This document shows, piece by piece, positions 8,977-17,503 of a stretch of DNA of 64,000 nucleotides. Both the position numbers and the translations under genes were made by a program. The stretch is from Parundibacterium terreum (GTDB lineage Bacteria > Pseudomonadota > Gammaproteobacteria > Burkholderiales > Burkholderiaceae_D), in assembly GCF_014636315.1 (NCBI RefSeq), contig NZ_BMED01000004.1, positions 62,001 to 126,000 of the forward strand, written 5' to 3'. Within the stretch, counting starts at the first letter, position 1. Every line of letters begins with the position of its first letter. The notes below the pieces were generated by a model. The model searched no databases. It was not told the DNA's origin and saw only the letters and a program-made list of their open reading frames with translations.

Positions 8977-9897
8977 ATGGCAGACCAGTCCCTCCTCCTA
9001 CCTCCATCGATGACTGTGTTCGAGCGCGGCTGGCTGTCTTCCAACAATATCCTGTTCCAGCATGAGCAAGGCACGGCGCTGGTTGATAGCGGCTATATGA
9101 CGCACGCTGCGCAGACACTGGCGCTGGTGCAGCATGCTTTGGACGGGCGCAAGCTGGATTTGCTGGTGAATACCCATTTGCATTCGGACCACTGCGGCGG
9201 CAACGCGATATTGCAGCAGGCCTATGCCTGCCGCACCCTGATACCGGTGGCCGATGCCGATGCTGTCGCAGTCTGGGATGAAGAGCGCCTGACCTATAAG
9301 GCGACCGGGCAAAAATGCGAACGTTTCACTTTCGATGCCAGTCTGTCGCCGGGGGACTGCCTGATGTTGGGCGGGATGGAATGGCAAGTGCTGGCAGCGC
9401 CCGGCCACGACCCGCATTCACTGATCCTGTATTGCGCCAGCGAAGCTATCCTGATCTCTGCCGATGCACTGTGGGAGCATGGCTTTGGCGTTATTTTTCC
9501 TGAATTGGAAGACGAGTCCGGCTTTGCCGAGCAGGCCCAGGTGCTGCAGGTGATCAGCGAGCTGGATATCCGCGTGGTGATTCCCGGCCACGGCGCGCCG
9601 TTTTCCAATGCCGCTGCGGCCCTGGACCGGGCGCGCAGCAGGCTGGACTACCTGGCGTCTGATCCGCGCCGCAATGCGCGCAATGCGTTGAAGGTGATGA
9701 TGGCTTTCCTGCTGCTGGAGACCCGGCAGTTTTCCCTGCAGGCGCTGGATGGGCTGGTGCGCGGGAACCGCATTATGTGGGCTGCGGCACAGAAGCTGGA
9801 TGCGCCTGTCGATAAGCTGATCGTAGCGCTGGCAGAAGAGTTGGTGAAGGCAGGCGCGGCCAGGCTGGAAGACGGCGAACTGATCAGCGCGCGCTGA
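8977..9897 (+). CDS. MBL-fold metallo-hydrolase
   Basis: 306 residues, with AGGAG before the start. The metallo-beta-lactamase signature HLHSDHCGG is near residue 67, with a second metal histidine in APGHDPHS and a later one in IPGHGAPF. A C-terminal helical extension of about 80 residues resembles glyoxalase II-like and LACTB2-like members. A dinuclear zinc hydrolase acting on a thioester or ester is likely. Substrate is unassigned. Confidence 0.85.
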   Translation: MADQSLLLPPSMTVFERGWLSSNNILFQHEQGTALVDSGYMTHAAQTLALVQHALDGRKLDLLVNTHLHSDHCGGNAILQQAYACRTLIPVADADAVAVWDEERLTYKATGQKCERFTFDASLSPGDCLMLGGMEWQVLAAPGHDPHSLILYCASEAILISADALWEHGFGVIFPELEDESGFAEQAQVLQVISELDIRVVIPGHGAPFSNAAAALDRARSRLDYLASDPRRNARNALKVMMAFLLLETRQFSLQALDGLVRGNRIMWAAAQKLDAPVDKLIVALAEELVKAGAARLEDGELISAR

Positions 9898-9959
9898 GCT
9901 TGCGCTGGCGTTCCGCCTGCTGCTCCTTGAAACCGGATAGCTCCAAGCTGCGTATATAA

Positions 9960-9989
9960 CTATTCGTAGCTATTCTTGGCTATTCAGGC
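9960..9989 (+). repeat. Three tandem CTATTC units, 10-bp period
   Basis: CTATTCGTAG, CTATTCTTGG and CTATTCAGGC follow one another in the gap before the esterase gene. The 10-bp period puts the CTATTC cores on one face of the helix. Confidence 0.4.
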
Positions 9990-10036
9990 TCTTTTCTGAA
10001 CCCGCGACACCGACCTTACACCGTGATAGGAACCGC

Positions 10037-10939
10037 ATGGCCACCTGGATCAAGCTTGCGCTGCTGCTAGTGTCCGCCCTGATTGTTGCTGGAGGAATAA
10101 TCGCGTGCGCGCCCGTCAAAGCCATCAATGCGCTGACACCCAGCTCATCCTATATCAAGGCTGCCGATATCTCTTACGGGCCGGATGCGCGCAATAAGCT
10201 GGATATTTATACGCCGGCACATTTGCAAGGCAAGGCGCCGGTGGTCGTGTTCATCTATGGCGGTACCTGGAACAGCGGCGATCGCGCTGATTACCTGTTT
10301 GTCGGCGAGGCGCTGGCCTCCCGGGGCATCGTTGCGGTGCTGGCAGATTACCGGCTGTATCCACAGGTGCGCTACCCGTCTTTTGTCGAAGACTCGGCAC
10401 AGGCGGTGGCATGGACTATTGCCCATATTGACGCCTACGGCGGCGATGCGGCCCATCTGTTTGTCATGGGACATAGCGCGGGGGCGTATAACGCTGCGAT
10501 GCTGGCACTGGATGCCCGCTGGCTGAAGGCGGCCGGCAGCAGTCCTGCGGCCTTGCGCGGCTGGATGGGGCTGGCGGGTCCTTATGATTTTCTTCCCATC
10601 CAAAACAAGGATGCGCAGCCGGCATTTTTTTATCCGGATACGCCGCCGGATTCGCAGCCCATCAATCATGTCAGCGCCTCGGCACCGCCCACGCTGCTGA
10701 TTGCATCCCTTAACGACAAGCTGGTTAATCCGGTGCGCAATACCGACGGGCTTGCGGCCAGGCTAAGAGCCGCCGGTGTGCCGGTGACGGTGCTGCATTT
10801 CGACAAGACCAGCCATGTCAGCCTGATTGCCAGCATGGCCTGGCCCTTGCGTGGACTGGCGCCCACGCTGGACAGCGTGGTGCAGTTCGTTGCCAGCGAC
10901 GGAGGCCGCCTACCTTTAAAAGGGCAGGCGCAACCCTGA
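10037..10939 (+). CDS. Alpha/beta hydrolase (carboxylesterase), probably a lipoprotein
   Basis: 300 residues. The N-terminal helix ends in GIIAC (Cys24), a passable lipobox. The oxyanion segment FIYGGTWNSG replaces the usual HGGG/HGGxW with YGG. The nucleophile elbow is GHSAGA (Ser147), and the late KTSHVSL supplies the histidine. This fits the BD-FAE/Hsl-like esterase group acting on small acyl or feruloyl-type esters. The histidine-to-tyrosine change in the oxyanion loop is worth noting. Confidence 0.82.
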   Translation: MATWIKLALLLVSALIVAGGIIACAPVKAINALTPSSSYIKAADISYGPDARNKLDIYTPAHLQGKAPVVVFIYGGTWNSGDRADYLFVGEALASRGIVAVLADYRLYPQVRYPSFVEDSAQAVAWTIAHIDAYGGDAAHLFVMGHSAGAYNAAMLALDARWLKAAGSSPAALRGWMGLAGPYDFLPIQNKDAQPAFFYPDTPPDSQPINHVSASAPPTLLIASLNDKLVNPVRNTDGLAARLRAAGVPVTVLHFDKTSHVSLIASMAWPLRGLAPTLDSVVQFVASDGGRLPLKGQAQP

Positions 10940-10960
10940 TGCCGCGTTGATTATTTCAAT

Positions 10961-11815
10961 TTATTTCAATTCGTAGCTGGTATCGGCAAAGCTGTGCAGC
11001 GGTTCCAGATCCGGGAAGCTGGGTTTGCGGCCTTGCTGCTTGGCCTGGAAAGCTTCCACCAGATTGCTGGTTTGCCAGATGCCGGATTGCAGCCACCCCA
11101 TCTGCTGCAGCGCGTCGTGCGTGCTGTGATCGCGCGCATAGTGGATGGCCTGCTTGCTGCCCCAGATTGCTACCGGAGGCTTCTCGGCGATTTCTGCTGC
11201 CATCTGCAGCGCCGCTTCCAGCATGGCTTGCTGGGTATCAAATACTTCGTTGACCAGTCCGACAGCCAGCGCGCGCTGCGACGGCAGGCGGCGGCCGGTA
11301 TAGGCCATTTCATGCACGATGCCTTCCGGTATCAGCTTGGGCAGGCGCTGCAAGGTGCCCAGGTCGGCTGTCATGCCGATGTTGATTTCCTGGATGCAGA
11401 AGAAGGCATCGGCGCTGGCCAGCCTGATGTCGCAGGCGGAGATCATGTCGACCCCACCACCTATGCAGCCGCCCTGTATGGCCGCAATCACCGGCATGCG
11501 CAATTGTTCTATCAGGTTGAATGCATGATGCATGTCCTGCAAGGACGGCACGATGTTGGCGCGTCCGCTGGCGCTGCTGTCGTCCAGTGAGATGCCGCCC
11601 TGGCCGAACACATCCAATGACATGCCCGCAGTGAAGTGCTTGCCGGTTGACGAGATCACCAGCACCCTGGCATTCGCCTCGCGCTGCAGGGTTTGCAGGA
11701 TCGCCGTCAGTTCGCGCCAGAACAGCGGCTGCATCGTGTTCATCGCCGCAGGCCGGTTCAGGCTCAGGTGGGCGATCTTGTTTTCCAGTTTCAGCTCAAA
11801 GCATTGGTAAGTCAT
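10961..11815 (-). CDS. Crotonase-fold enzyme, delta(3,5)-delta(2,4)-dienoyl-CoA isomerase type
   Basis: 284 residues. The CoA-binding and oxyanion pattern GKHFTAGMSLDVFG is followed by GGCIGGGVDMISACDIRLAS and then QEINIGMTADLGTLQRLPK. In the mammalian dienoyl-CoA isomerase ECH1 the catalytic acids lie in GGVD and in the E-x7-D spacing of this last segment; all three are present here. The enzyme would move double bonds during beta-oxidation of unsaturated fatty acids. It lies 90 bp downstream of the TetR gene on the same strand. Confidence 0.8.
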   Translation of the reverse strand: MTYQCFELKLENKIAHLSLNRPAAMNTMQPLFWRELTAILQTLQREANARVLVISSTGKHFTAGMSLDVFGQGGISLDDSSASGRANIVPSLQDMHHAFNLIEQLRMPVIAAIQGGCIGGGVDMISACDIRLASADAFFCIQEINIGMTADLGTLQRLPKLIPEGIVHEMAYTGRRLPSQRALAVGLVNEVFDTQQAMLEAALQMAAEIAEKPPVAIWGSKQAIHYARDHSTHDALQQMGWLQSGIWQTSNLVEAFQAKQQGRKPSFPDLEPLHSFADTSYELK

Positions 11816-11904
11816 ATTGTCTCCTTGGTATGGCGCCTCTATTTGCAGGCTATTGTGTGCAGGTTATTTTGTACAGCCCATGCCAGTTTTTCCGGCCGTT
11901 GCGT

Positions 11905-12555
11905 TTATTCTTTTGTTTCGGGATTCTTCAGCGAGCACAGCACTGCCCGTACCGCCGCCTTGTACAGCTCGTCCGGGTGTTCTTTCTTTAGATAGTAGCC
12001 TTTCAGTTCCAGGCTGATCACGCCGTGCATGCTGGCCCACAGCAGCCTGGCAGCGGCGGTGGGGCTGGAAGCCGGCAGCGAGCCGTCGGCCATGCAGCGC
12101 TCAAACTGCGCGATCAGCGGTGTGAAAGACTCCCACGCTGCGACGCGCGATTCCAGCGGCGGCACAAATCCGGCGATGGCGTCGCCGAACATCACCATGT
12201 AATAGCTGGGATTGCGGCGCGCATAGCCGTGGTAAATGTCGGCGTAGTTCCAGATACCCTGCACGCTGCTGGTAGAGGGCGGGAGTTGCGCTGCGTATTC
12301 GGCATATTCCTGCTTCAGCCGGGAAAAACCTTCCAGATACAGGGCATTCGACAAGCCATCCTTGCCGCCGAAAATCGAATACAGCAAGGTCGTGGAACAA
12401 TTCACTGCTTCAGCCACCTTGCGCACCGTCAGCGCGGCGGCACCTTCTTCCACCAGCAGGCGTGTTGCAGCATCCAGCATGCCCTGGCGCAAGGTGTTGC
12501 GCAGGTCTTCCTGCTCCTGGCGGAAATCGACGACTTTGGGTTTGGGATTGCTCAT
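11905..12555 (-). CDS. TetR-family transcriptional regulator
   Basis: 216 residues from the ATG at 12555 (MSNPKPK), preceded by GGAA; an in-frame ATG at 12618 would overlap the likely operator. The N-terminal helix-turn-helix reads EEGAAALTVRKVAEAVNCSTTLLYSIFGGKDGL, the TetR pattern. The ligand domain is of the WHG/TetR_C type. It probably represses itself and the downstream crotonase gene, perhaps in response to an acyl-CoA. A palindromic operator candidate lies just upstream. Confidence 0.85.
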   Translation of the reverse strand: MSNPKPKVVDFRQEQEDLRNTLRQGMLDAATRLLVEEGAAALTVRKVAEAVNCSTTLLYSIFGGKDGLSNALYLEGFSRLKQEYAEYAAQLPPSTSSVQGIWNYADIYHGYARRNPSYYMVMFGDAIAGFVPPLESRVAAWESFTPLIAQFERCMADGSLPASSPTAAARLLWASMHGVISLELKGYYLKKEHPDELYKAAVRAVLCSLKNPETKE

Positions 12556-12605
12556 GACAGGCTTATTCCGGCAAATTTCAATACTCGTGAAAAACAACGT
12601 TTTTT

Positions 12606-12623
12606 CTGATAACATCATATCAG
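12606..12623. promoter_or_regulatory. Palindromic operator candidate CTGATA-N6-TATCAG
   Basis: A perfect 6-6-6 palindrome, 51 bp upstream of the TetR start and between the divergent TetR and nitronate monooxygenase genes. The size and place suit TetR autoregulation, possibly of both directions. Confidence 0.5.
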
Positions 12624-12768
12624 CATCATCTGAAAACGCAAATATTCAGGTCTTTATGCCCTGATTGTGCTGTGCCTGCGTTATGCAGAGAAATAGGTTT
12701 TAATACAACAAGGCGGCAACACCGACGAGGCCGTCCCGCCGCCCAATTAATGAGACAGGATTATCGAC

Positions 12769-13746
12769 ATGACATCCAAACAACATCTGCCGGCTGCGTT
12801 GCAAAATCTTGCCCTGCCCGTCATAGGTTCCCCCTTGTTCATTGCCAGCGGCCCTAAACTGGTTGCTGCGCAGTGCAAAGCCGGCATCGTCGGCGCTTTC
12901 CCCGCATTGAATGCGCGTCCCGCAGAACTGCTGGATACCTGGCTGACGGACCTGAAAAAAGAACTCGCCGACTACAAGGAAGCCAATCCGGGTGCCAAGA
13001 TAGGCCCTATCGCCGTGAACCAGATCGTCCACCAGTCCAATGACAGGCTGGCACATGACGTGGAAATGTGCGTCAAGCACCAGGTGCCTGTGATCATTTC
13101 TTCGCTGCGCGCACCACCCAAGGAAATGCTGGATGCGATCCACAGCTATGGCGGCATCGTATTGCACGACGTTATTTCCATCCGCCACGCGCAAAAAGCG
13201 CTGGAAGCCGGTGTTGACGGCCTGATCCTAGTTGCAGCCGGCGCAGGCGGCCATGCCGGCGGCCTGTCGCCGTTTGCACTGGTGGGAGAAGTGCGTAAAT
13301 TTTTCAAAGGCCCGATCGCCTTGTCCGGAGCCATCGCTTCCGGCGATGCGATTTTGGCGGCCGAAGCGATGGGGGCCGATTTCGCCTATATCGGTTCGCG
13401 CTGGCTGGCGACGCAGGAATCAAATGTTGACGATGCCTATCGCCAGGCCATCATCGATTCCAATGCGGCCGACATCGTGTACACCAATTTGTTTACCGGC
13501 GTACACGGCAACTACCTGAAGAAATCCATCGTTGCTGCCGGCCTGGACCCTGATGCCTTGCCAGTGGCAGACAAGAGCGCGATGAATTTCGGCTCCGGTG
13601 GTGGTAGCAAGGCCAAAGCCTGGCGCGATATCTGGGGCGCAGGCCAGGGTGTAGGCCTGATGCATGACGCGCCCAGCGTGGCGGAAGTCGTGCAGCGCCT
13701 GAGCTCAGAATATGAAGCAGCCAGGGCGCGCATACTGGGCAATTAG
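12769..13746 (+). CDS. Nitronate monooxygenase / NAD(P)H-dependent flavin oxidoreductase
   Basis: 325 residues. A TIM-barrel 2-nitropropane dioxygenase-like protein: PVIGSPLFIASGPKLV at the start, then GAFPALNARP, VPVIISSLRAP, and the FMN phosphate loop AAGAGGHAGG. Such enzymes use FMN and oxygen to oxidise alkyl nitronates or act as enoyl reductase-like proteins. Divergent from the TetR gene, with which it may share control. A strong terminator follows at 13794. Confidence 0.87.
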   Translation: MTSKQHLPAALQNLALPVIGSPLFIASGPKLVAAQCKAGIVGAFPALNARPAELLDTWLTDLKKELADYKEANPGAKIGPIAVNQIVHQSNDRLAHDVEMCVKHQVPVIISSLRAPPKEMLDAIHSYGGIVLHDVISIRHAQKALEAGVDGLILVAAGAGGHAGGLSPFALVGEVRKFFKGPIALSGAIASGDAILAAEAMGADFAYIGSRWLATQESNVDDAYRQAIIDSNAADIVYTNLFTGVHGNYLKKSIVAAGLDPDALPVADKSAMNFGSGGGSKAKAWRDIWGAGQGVGLMHDAPSVAEVVQRLSSEYEAARARILGN

Positions 13747-13793
13747 ACAAACCGGGCCGGTCCTGTGAGGGCCAGCTGTTTATCTTAGAATAA

Positions 13794-13826
13794 GGGCAAT
13801 CCTGTTTGCAGGTATGCCCTTTTTTT
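13794..13826 (+). terminator. Rho-independent terminator after the nitronate monooxygenase gene
   Basis: GGGCA-AT-CCTG-TTTG-CAGG-TA-TGCCC followed by seven T. The ribosome-binding site of the DUF1330 gene begins right after the T-run, so the next gene must have a promoter inside or upstream of this hairpin, or depend on read-through. Confidence 0.85.
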
Positions 13827-13838
13827 ATGGAGAAATAA

Positions 13839-14141
13839 ATGCCGAAAGCTTACGTCGTTGCAGAGATACAGGTTACCAATCCGGACGGCTATGCCGATTA
13901 CCGCCCGCTTTCCACTGCCAGTCTGGAACAATATGGCGGCACTTTCCTGGTTCGCGGCGGCCTGCGCGAGCAAATGGAAGGCGAGGATGCGCAGCATAAT
14001 TCCGGCTGGCGCACAGTGATCACCGAATTTCCCTCCATGGAGCAGGCCAAGAAATGGTATGACTCGGTTGAATACACCAAGGCCAGGGCTATACGCCAGC
14101 AACATTCGATAGGGCGTTTGCTGATCGTGGAAGGTATGTAG
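13839..14141 (+). CDS. DUF1330 family protein
   Basis: 100 residues, with GGAG eight bases before the ATG. Ferredoxin-like (dimeric alpha-beta barrel) DUF1330 pattern: [28 protein letters not shown], and [16 protein letters not shown]. No reaction is established for the family. It stands alone between a terminator and the carbonic anhydrase gene. Confidence 0.85.
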   Translation: MPKAYVVAEIQVTNPDGYADYRPLSTASLEQYGGTFLVRGGLREQMEGEDAQHNSGWRTVITEFPSMEQAKKWYDSVEYTKARAIRQQHSIGRLLIVEGM

Positions 14142-14235
14142 AGATGTAGTTGCTTCGGCAAGGGTTTTACCCGCATTCAAGTTTTGCTCCGTGTTTGCCG
14201 TTATTGGATTAAATCAATATTTCCAACAAACAAAC

Positions 14236-15381
14236 ATGCGTAGCTTACTTGCACTGCTGCTAAGTGCCTTACTTGCGTCGGCGACCGCTTTAGCGGCATC
14301 CGACGAACCGACTACGCCCTCCAAGCCCATCAAGCAGGCGGGCTCCAAGGAGAGCTCTGCCTTTGTGGATGAAGGCAAGGCATCGGCCAAAGAGGGTAAG
14401 CAAGCCAAGGATACTAAAGAAGGCAAGGACTCCAAGGAAGCCAAGGAAAGCAAGCCGGCCAAAGGCGCTGCTGCGGCACGGGCCAAGGAAGCGAAAGAGG
14501 CGCAGGAAGCTGATGAGCTGGCAGCCAAGATTGCAGAAAAGCTGGCGGTCATCCGCAAGGAAAAAGAGCAATCGGCCGCCGCCAATGCCGCCAGCGTACG
14601 CTCCAATCCCAAACCGTCCTACAAGAGCCCGTATGCGATGCCCGTCAAGCGGGCAGAAGGCGGCGAATCATCCAAGGCCAAGCCTGTTTCCGAGACATTC
14701 GGGACAACAATGCACTGGTCGTATGAGGGGGAAGACGGCCCGCTACGCTGGGGCAAGCTGAATCCGACCTATGCGAAATGCGATAGCGGTGACCGGCAAT
14801 CCCCAATAGATATACGCGACGGCCTGCGTGTAGACCTGAATCCTGTTACTTACGACTATAAGCCTTCGCGCTTTAGTGTGATCGACAATGGACACACGAT
14901 ACAGGTGGCAGTCGGACCTGGTAATTACATCAGCCTGCTGGGCCATATCTATGAGCTGGTGCAATTCCATTTCCACAAGCCTTCCGAAGAGCGCATCAAT
15001 GGCAAGAGCTTTGAAATGGTGGTGCATCTGGTGCACAAGGACGGCGACGGCAAGGTCGCCGTCGTGGCAGTATTGCTGGAGCGCGGCAAGGCGCAGGGCC
15101 TGATACAGACTGTATGGAATAACCTGCCGCTGGAAAAAAATGATCCGGTACAGCCGCTGATCACGCTGGACGTCAGCCAGATACTGCCGCAGCAACGCGA
15201 GTACTACACCTACATGGGCTCATTGACGACGCCGCCGTGCACCGAGGGCGTATTGTGGATAGTCTTGAAACAGCCGGTAGAAATCTCTTCAGACCAATTG
15301 GCCATATTCGGCCGCCTGTATCCTATGAATGCGCGGCCGGTGCAAAAGGCATCGGGGCGCGTCATCAAGGAGTCCAACTAG
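14236..15381 (+). CDS. Periplasmic alpha-type carbonic anhydrase with a charged linker
   Basis: 381 residues from the ATG at 14236, which opens a Sec signal peptide ([20 protein letters not shown]). Residues of about 40-110 are a low-complexity Lys/Glu/Ala segment with repeated KEGK/KEAK units, possibly helical or surface-binding. The catalytic domain then follows: [20 protein letters not shown], and the zinc ligands in [10 protein letters not shown] and VVHLVH. All three histidines are present, so it should hydrate carbon dioxide in the periplasm. Other bacterial alpha enzymes lack such a long basic/acidic linker, which is the odd feature. Confidence 0.9.
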   Translation: MRSLLALLLSALLASATALAASDEPTTPSKPIKQAGSKESSAFVDEGKASAKEGKQAKDTKEGKDSKEAKESKPAKGAAAARAKEAKEAQEADELAAKIAEKLAVIRKEKEQSAAANAASVRSNPKPSYKSPYAMPVKRAEGGESSKAKPVSETFGTTMHWSYEGEDGPLRWGKLNPTYAKCDSGDRQSPIDIRDGLRVDLNPVTYDYKPSRFSVIDNGHTIQVAVGPGNYISLLGHIYELVQFHFHKPSEERINGKSFEMVVHLVHKDGDGKVAVVAVLLERGKAQGLIQTVWNNLPLEKNDPVQPLITLDVSQILPQQREYYTYMGSLTTPPCTEGVLWIVLKQPVEISSDQLAIFGRLYPMNARPVQKASGRVIKESN

Positions 15382-15562
15382 TCGTATCAAGGATGCAACA
15401 GCCCCGAACGGGCAAATGGCATACCTGCTAAATTATCCCCGCAGGCTGCAGCATTGGCTTTGGTCCGGCAGGGATAAGCCTGAAAAAAAATCCCCCTCCG
15501 TCGCATTCATGAAGGACAATAGTTTCTTCCTTCCCGGTATTTATCGATGAAACCTTCGCGCC

Positions 15563-17461
15563 ATGCGCAAAGCTGATATCCGTCTGAGTCTGGCCGCCTA
15601 TGCGGACCGGTTCCCATTTTTGCGCTCCAGTCTTTATCTGGTGCTGGTCTGGCTGCTCGCCTGCGTTTTGCTGATCTTTGCATTATGGATGCGTGTCTCC
15701 GCCAGGCTGGAGATGGAGCAGCAGACGCTGCGTGAAAACTCCTATAAGGAAGCGACGTCCTTTTCCAGGATCTATGCACGGCAACTAGAGCGCTCGCTGG
15801 AGCAGATCAATCAGATTACGCTCACCCTGAAATACTATTGGCAAGATACACGCGGTGGGCTGAGGCTGGAAAAACAGCTGGGGCAGGGCTTGTATCCCAG
15901 CGTTAACCTGCTGCATGTCAGTGTTGTCAATGCAAGTGGCGCACTGGTCACCAGTACGCTGCCGATTCCCAAGGATAGCCCTAGCATCGCGGACAGGGAG
16001 TATTTCCTGCTGCATAAAAACAATCCAGCCACCGGCCTGATTATCAGCAAGCCGGTGCTGGGCCTGCGGCTGGGAAGGGTGATCACGCTGTTCACGCGCA
16101 GACTGGACGCGCCGGACGGCAGTTTCGCCGGCATCATCGTCGTCGCTGCCGAGACCGCATACCTGGCATCATTCAATGACGAATTTGCTTTACGCAAGAG
16201 TGACTTTTTTTCCATGGTGGACAAGGAAGGCACCAGCTTTGCATCGCAGATAGGCAAGAATTCCAATACGCTGCAGACCGTGTTTTCTACCTCGCCCACC
16301 TTTGCTGCCGACGATGGCGTGCTGAGAATGCCGGCCGAGAAATTTGTCGATGGACAGGCGCGCGTGATCGCGTGGCAGAAACTGGAGAACTACCCTTTCC
16401 TCTCTGTGGTCGGCCTGTCCGAACAGGAGATACTGGCCTCCTACCATGCGACGGAAGCCTTGTACTACAGGATGGCCATGGCGGGCACGGCATTGCTTAT
16501 CCTGTTTGCCTGCATAGGCGCCTATCTGTCCATGCGGCTGGCCTGGCGCAAGCAACGCGAAGAAGAGGTCAGGGGCACTTACCACCTGGCCATAGATGGT
16601 GCGCGCGAAGGTTTCTACATGCTGCGCACGATCTACAACCAGCAGCGCGAAGTACAGGATTTTTTCATCGAGGATTGCAACGGCCGCGGCGCGGCGCTAG
16701 TCGGCCGCAGCAAGGAAGAACTGATAGGTAGCAGGCTGCTGCAAAACTATACCGGTGCATTTGCAGAACAGGTATTGACCATCTTCCGCAAGGCGATGGA
16801 AACCGGCTTCCATGAAGACGTATTCAGGGTTTCGCCGGATAGCCAGTTGCGTGCCAAATGGATACATCGCAGGCTGGTGCGCTCGGGAACCGGGCTGGCG
16901 ATGACGCTGCGCGATATCTCAGAGGCCAAGGAGCAGGAGCTATTGCTGAGCAACCTGGCCAATATGGATGCGCTGACGGCGCTGCCGAATCGCTACTGGA
17001 TGATGAATTTTCTGCCGCTGGCGATACAGAGGGTAAAAAACAATGGCAGCCAACTGGCGCTGCTGTTTGTGGACCTGGACGATTTCAAGATCATCAATGA
17101 CAGCTTCGGCCACCAGGCCGGCGATTTGCTGTTGCAGGCGGCAGCCCTGCGCTTGAAGAGCCTGATACGCGGCAGTGACCATGTCGTGAGGCTGGGAGGA
17201 GACGAATTTACCGTCATACTGGAGCAGATAAACGATGTCCAGGATGTATCGCATATCAGCGAACTGATCATCAACGCGATGAACGAACCCTTTACCTTGA
17301 TTGACGGGCATAGCCACCAGGTGCATGCATCCATTGGCATCAGCATGTCGCCGGCGGATGGTGAGGATGCGGCGACCCTGCTGAAGCATGCCGACCATGC
17401 AATGTATGAGGCGAAGAAAAACGGCAAGGGAAATTACCGTTTTTATCAAGGGCGCGGCTGA
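15563..17461 (+). CDS. Sensor diguanylate cyclase (periplasmic Cache-like, PAS, GGDEF)
   Basis: 632 residues. Membrane helix at about 25-45, a periplasmic dCache/PDC-like sensor to about 310 (NLLHVSVVNASGALVTS, then ADREYFLLHKN), a second membrane helix at about 312-330, and a PAS-like domain (AIDGAREGFYMLR). The GGDEF domain has GGDEF at 545-549 and an RGSD I-site. It should make cyclic di-GMP in response to an extracellular small ligand. No EAL domain is present. It converges with the secreted-protein gene 42 bp downstream. Confidence 0.9.
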   Translation: MRKADIRLSLAAYADRFPFLRSSLYLVLVWLLACVLLIFALWMRVSARLEMEQQTLRENSYKEATSFSRIYARQLERSLEQINQITLTLKYYWQDTRGGLRLEKQLGQGLYPSVNLLHVSVVNASGALVTSTLPIPKDSPSIADREYFLLHKNNPATGLIISKPVLGLRLGRVITLFTRRLDAPDGSFAGIIVVAAETAYLASFNDEFALRKSDFFSMVDKEGTSFASQIGKNSNTLQTVFSTSPTFAADDGVLRMPAEKFVDGQARVIAWQKLENYPFLSVVGLSEQEILASYHATEALYYRMAMAGTALLILFACIGAYLSMRLAWRKQREEEVRGTYHLAIDGAREGFYMLRTIYNQQREVQDFFIEDCNGRGAALVGRSKEELIGSRLLQNYTGAFAEQVLTIFRKAMETGFHEDVFRVSPDSQLRAKWIHRRLVRSGTGLAMTLRDISEAKEQELLLSNLANMDALTALPNRYWMMNFLPLAIQRVKNNGSQLALLFVDLDDFKIINDSFGHQAGDLLLQAAALRLKSLIRGSDHVVRLGGDEFTVILEQINDVQDVSHISELIINAMNEPFTLIDGHSHQVHASIGISMSPADGEDAATLLKHADHAMYEAKKNGKGNYRFYQGRG

Positions 17462-17503
17462 GCGGCGCGGCTATGCGCCGATTTGTTCATTCTGTTCAGC
17501 CTG

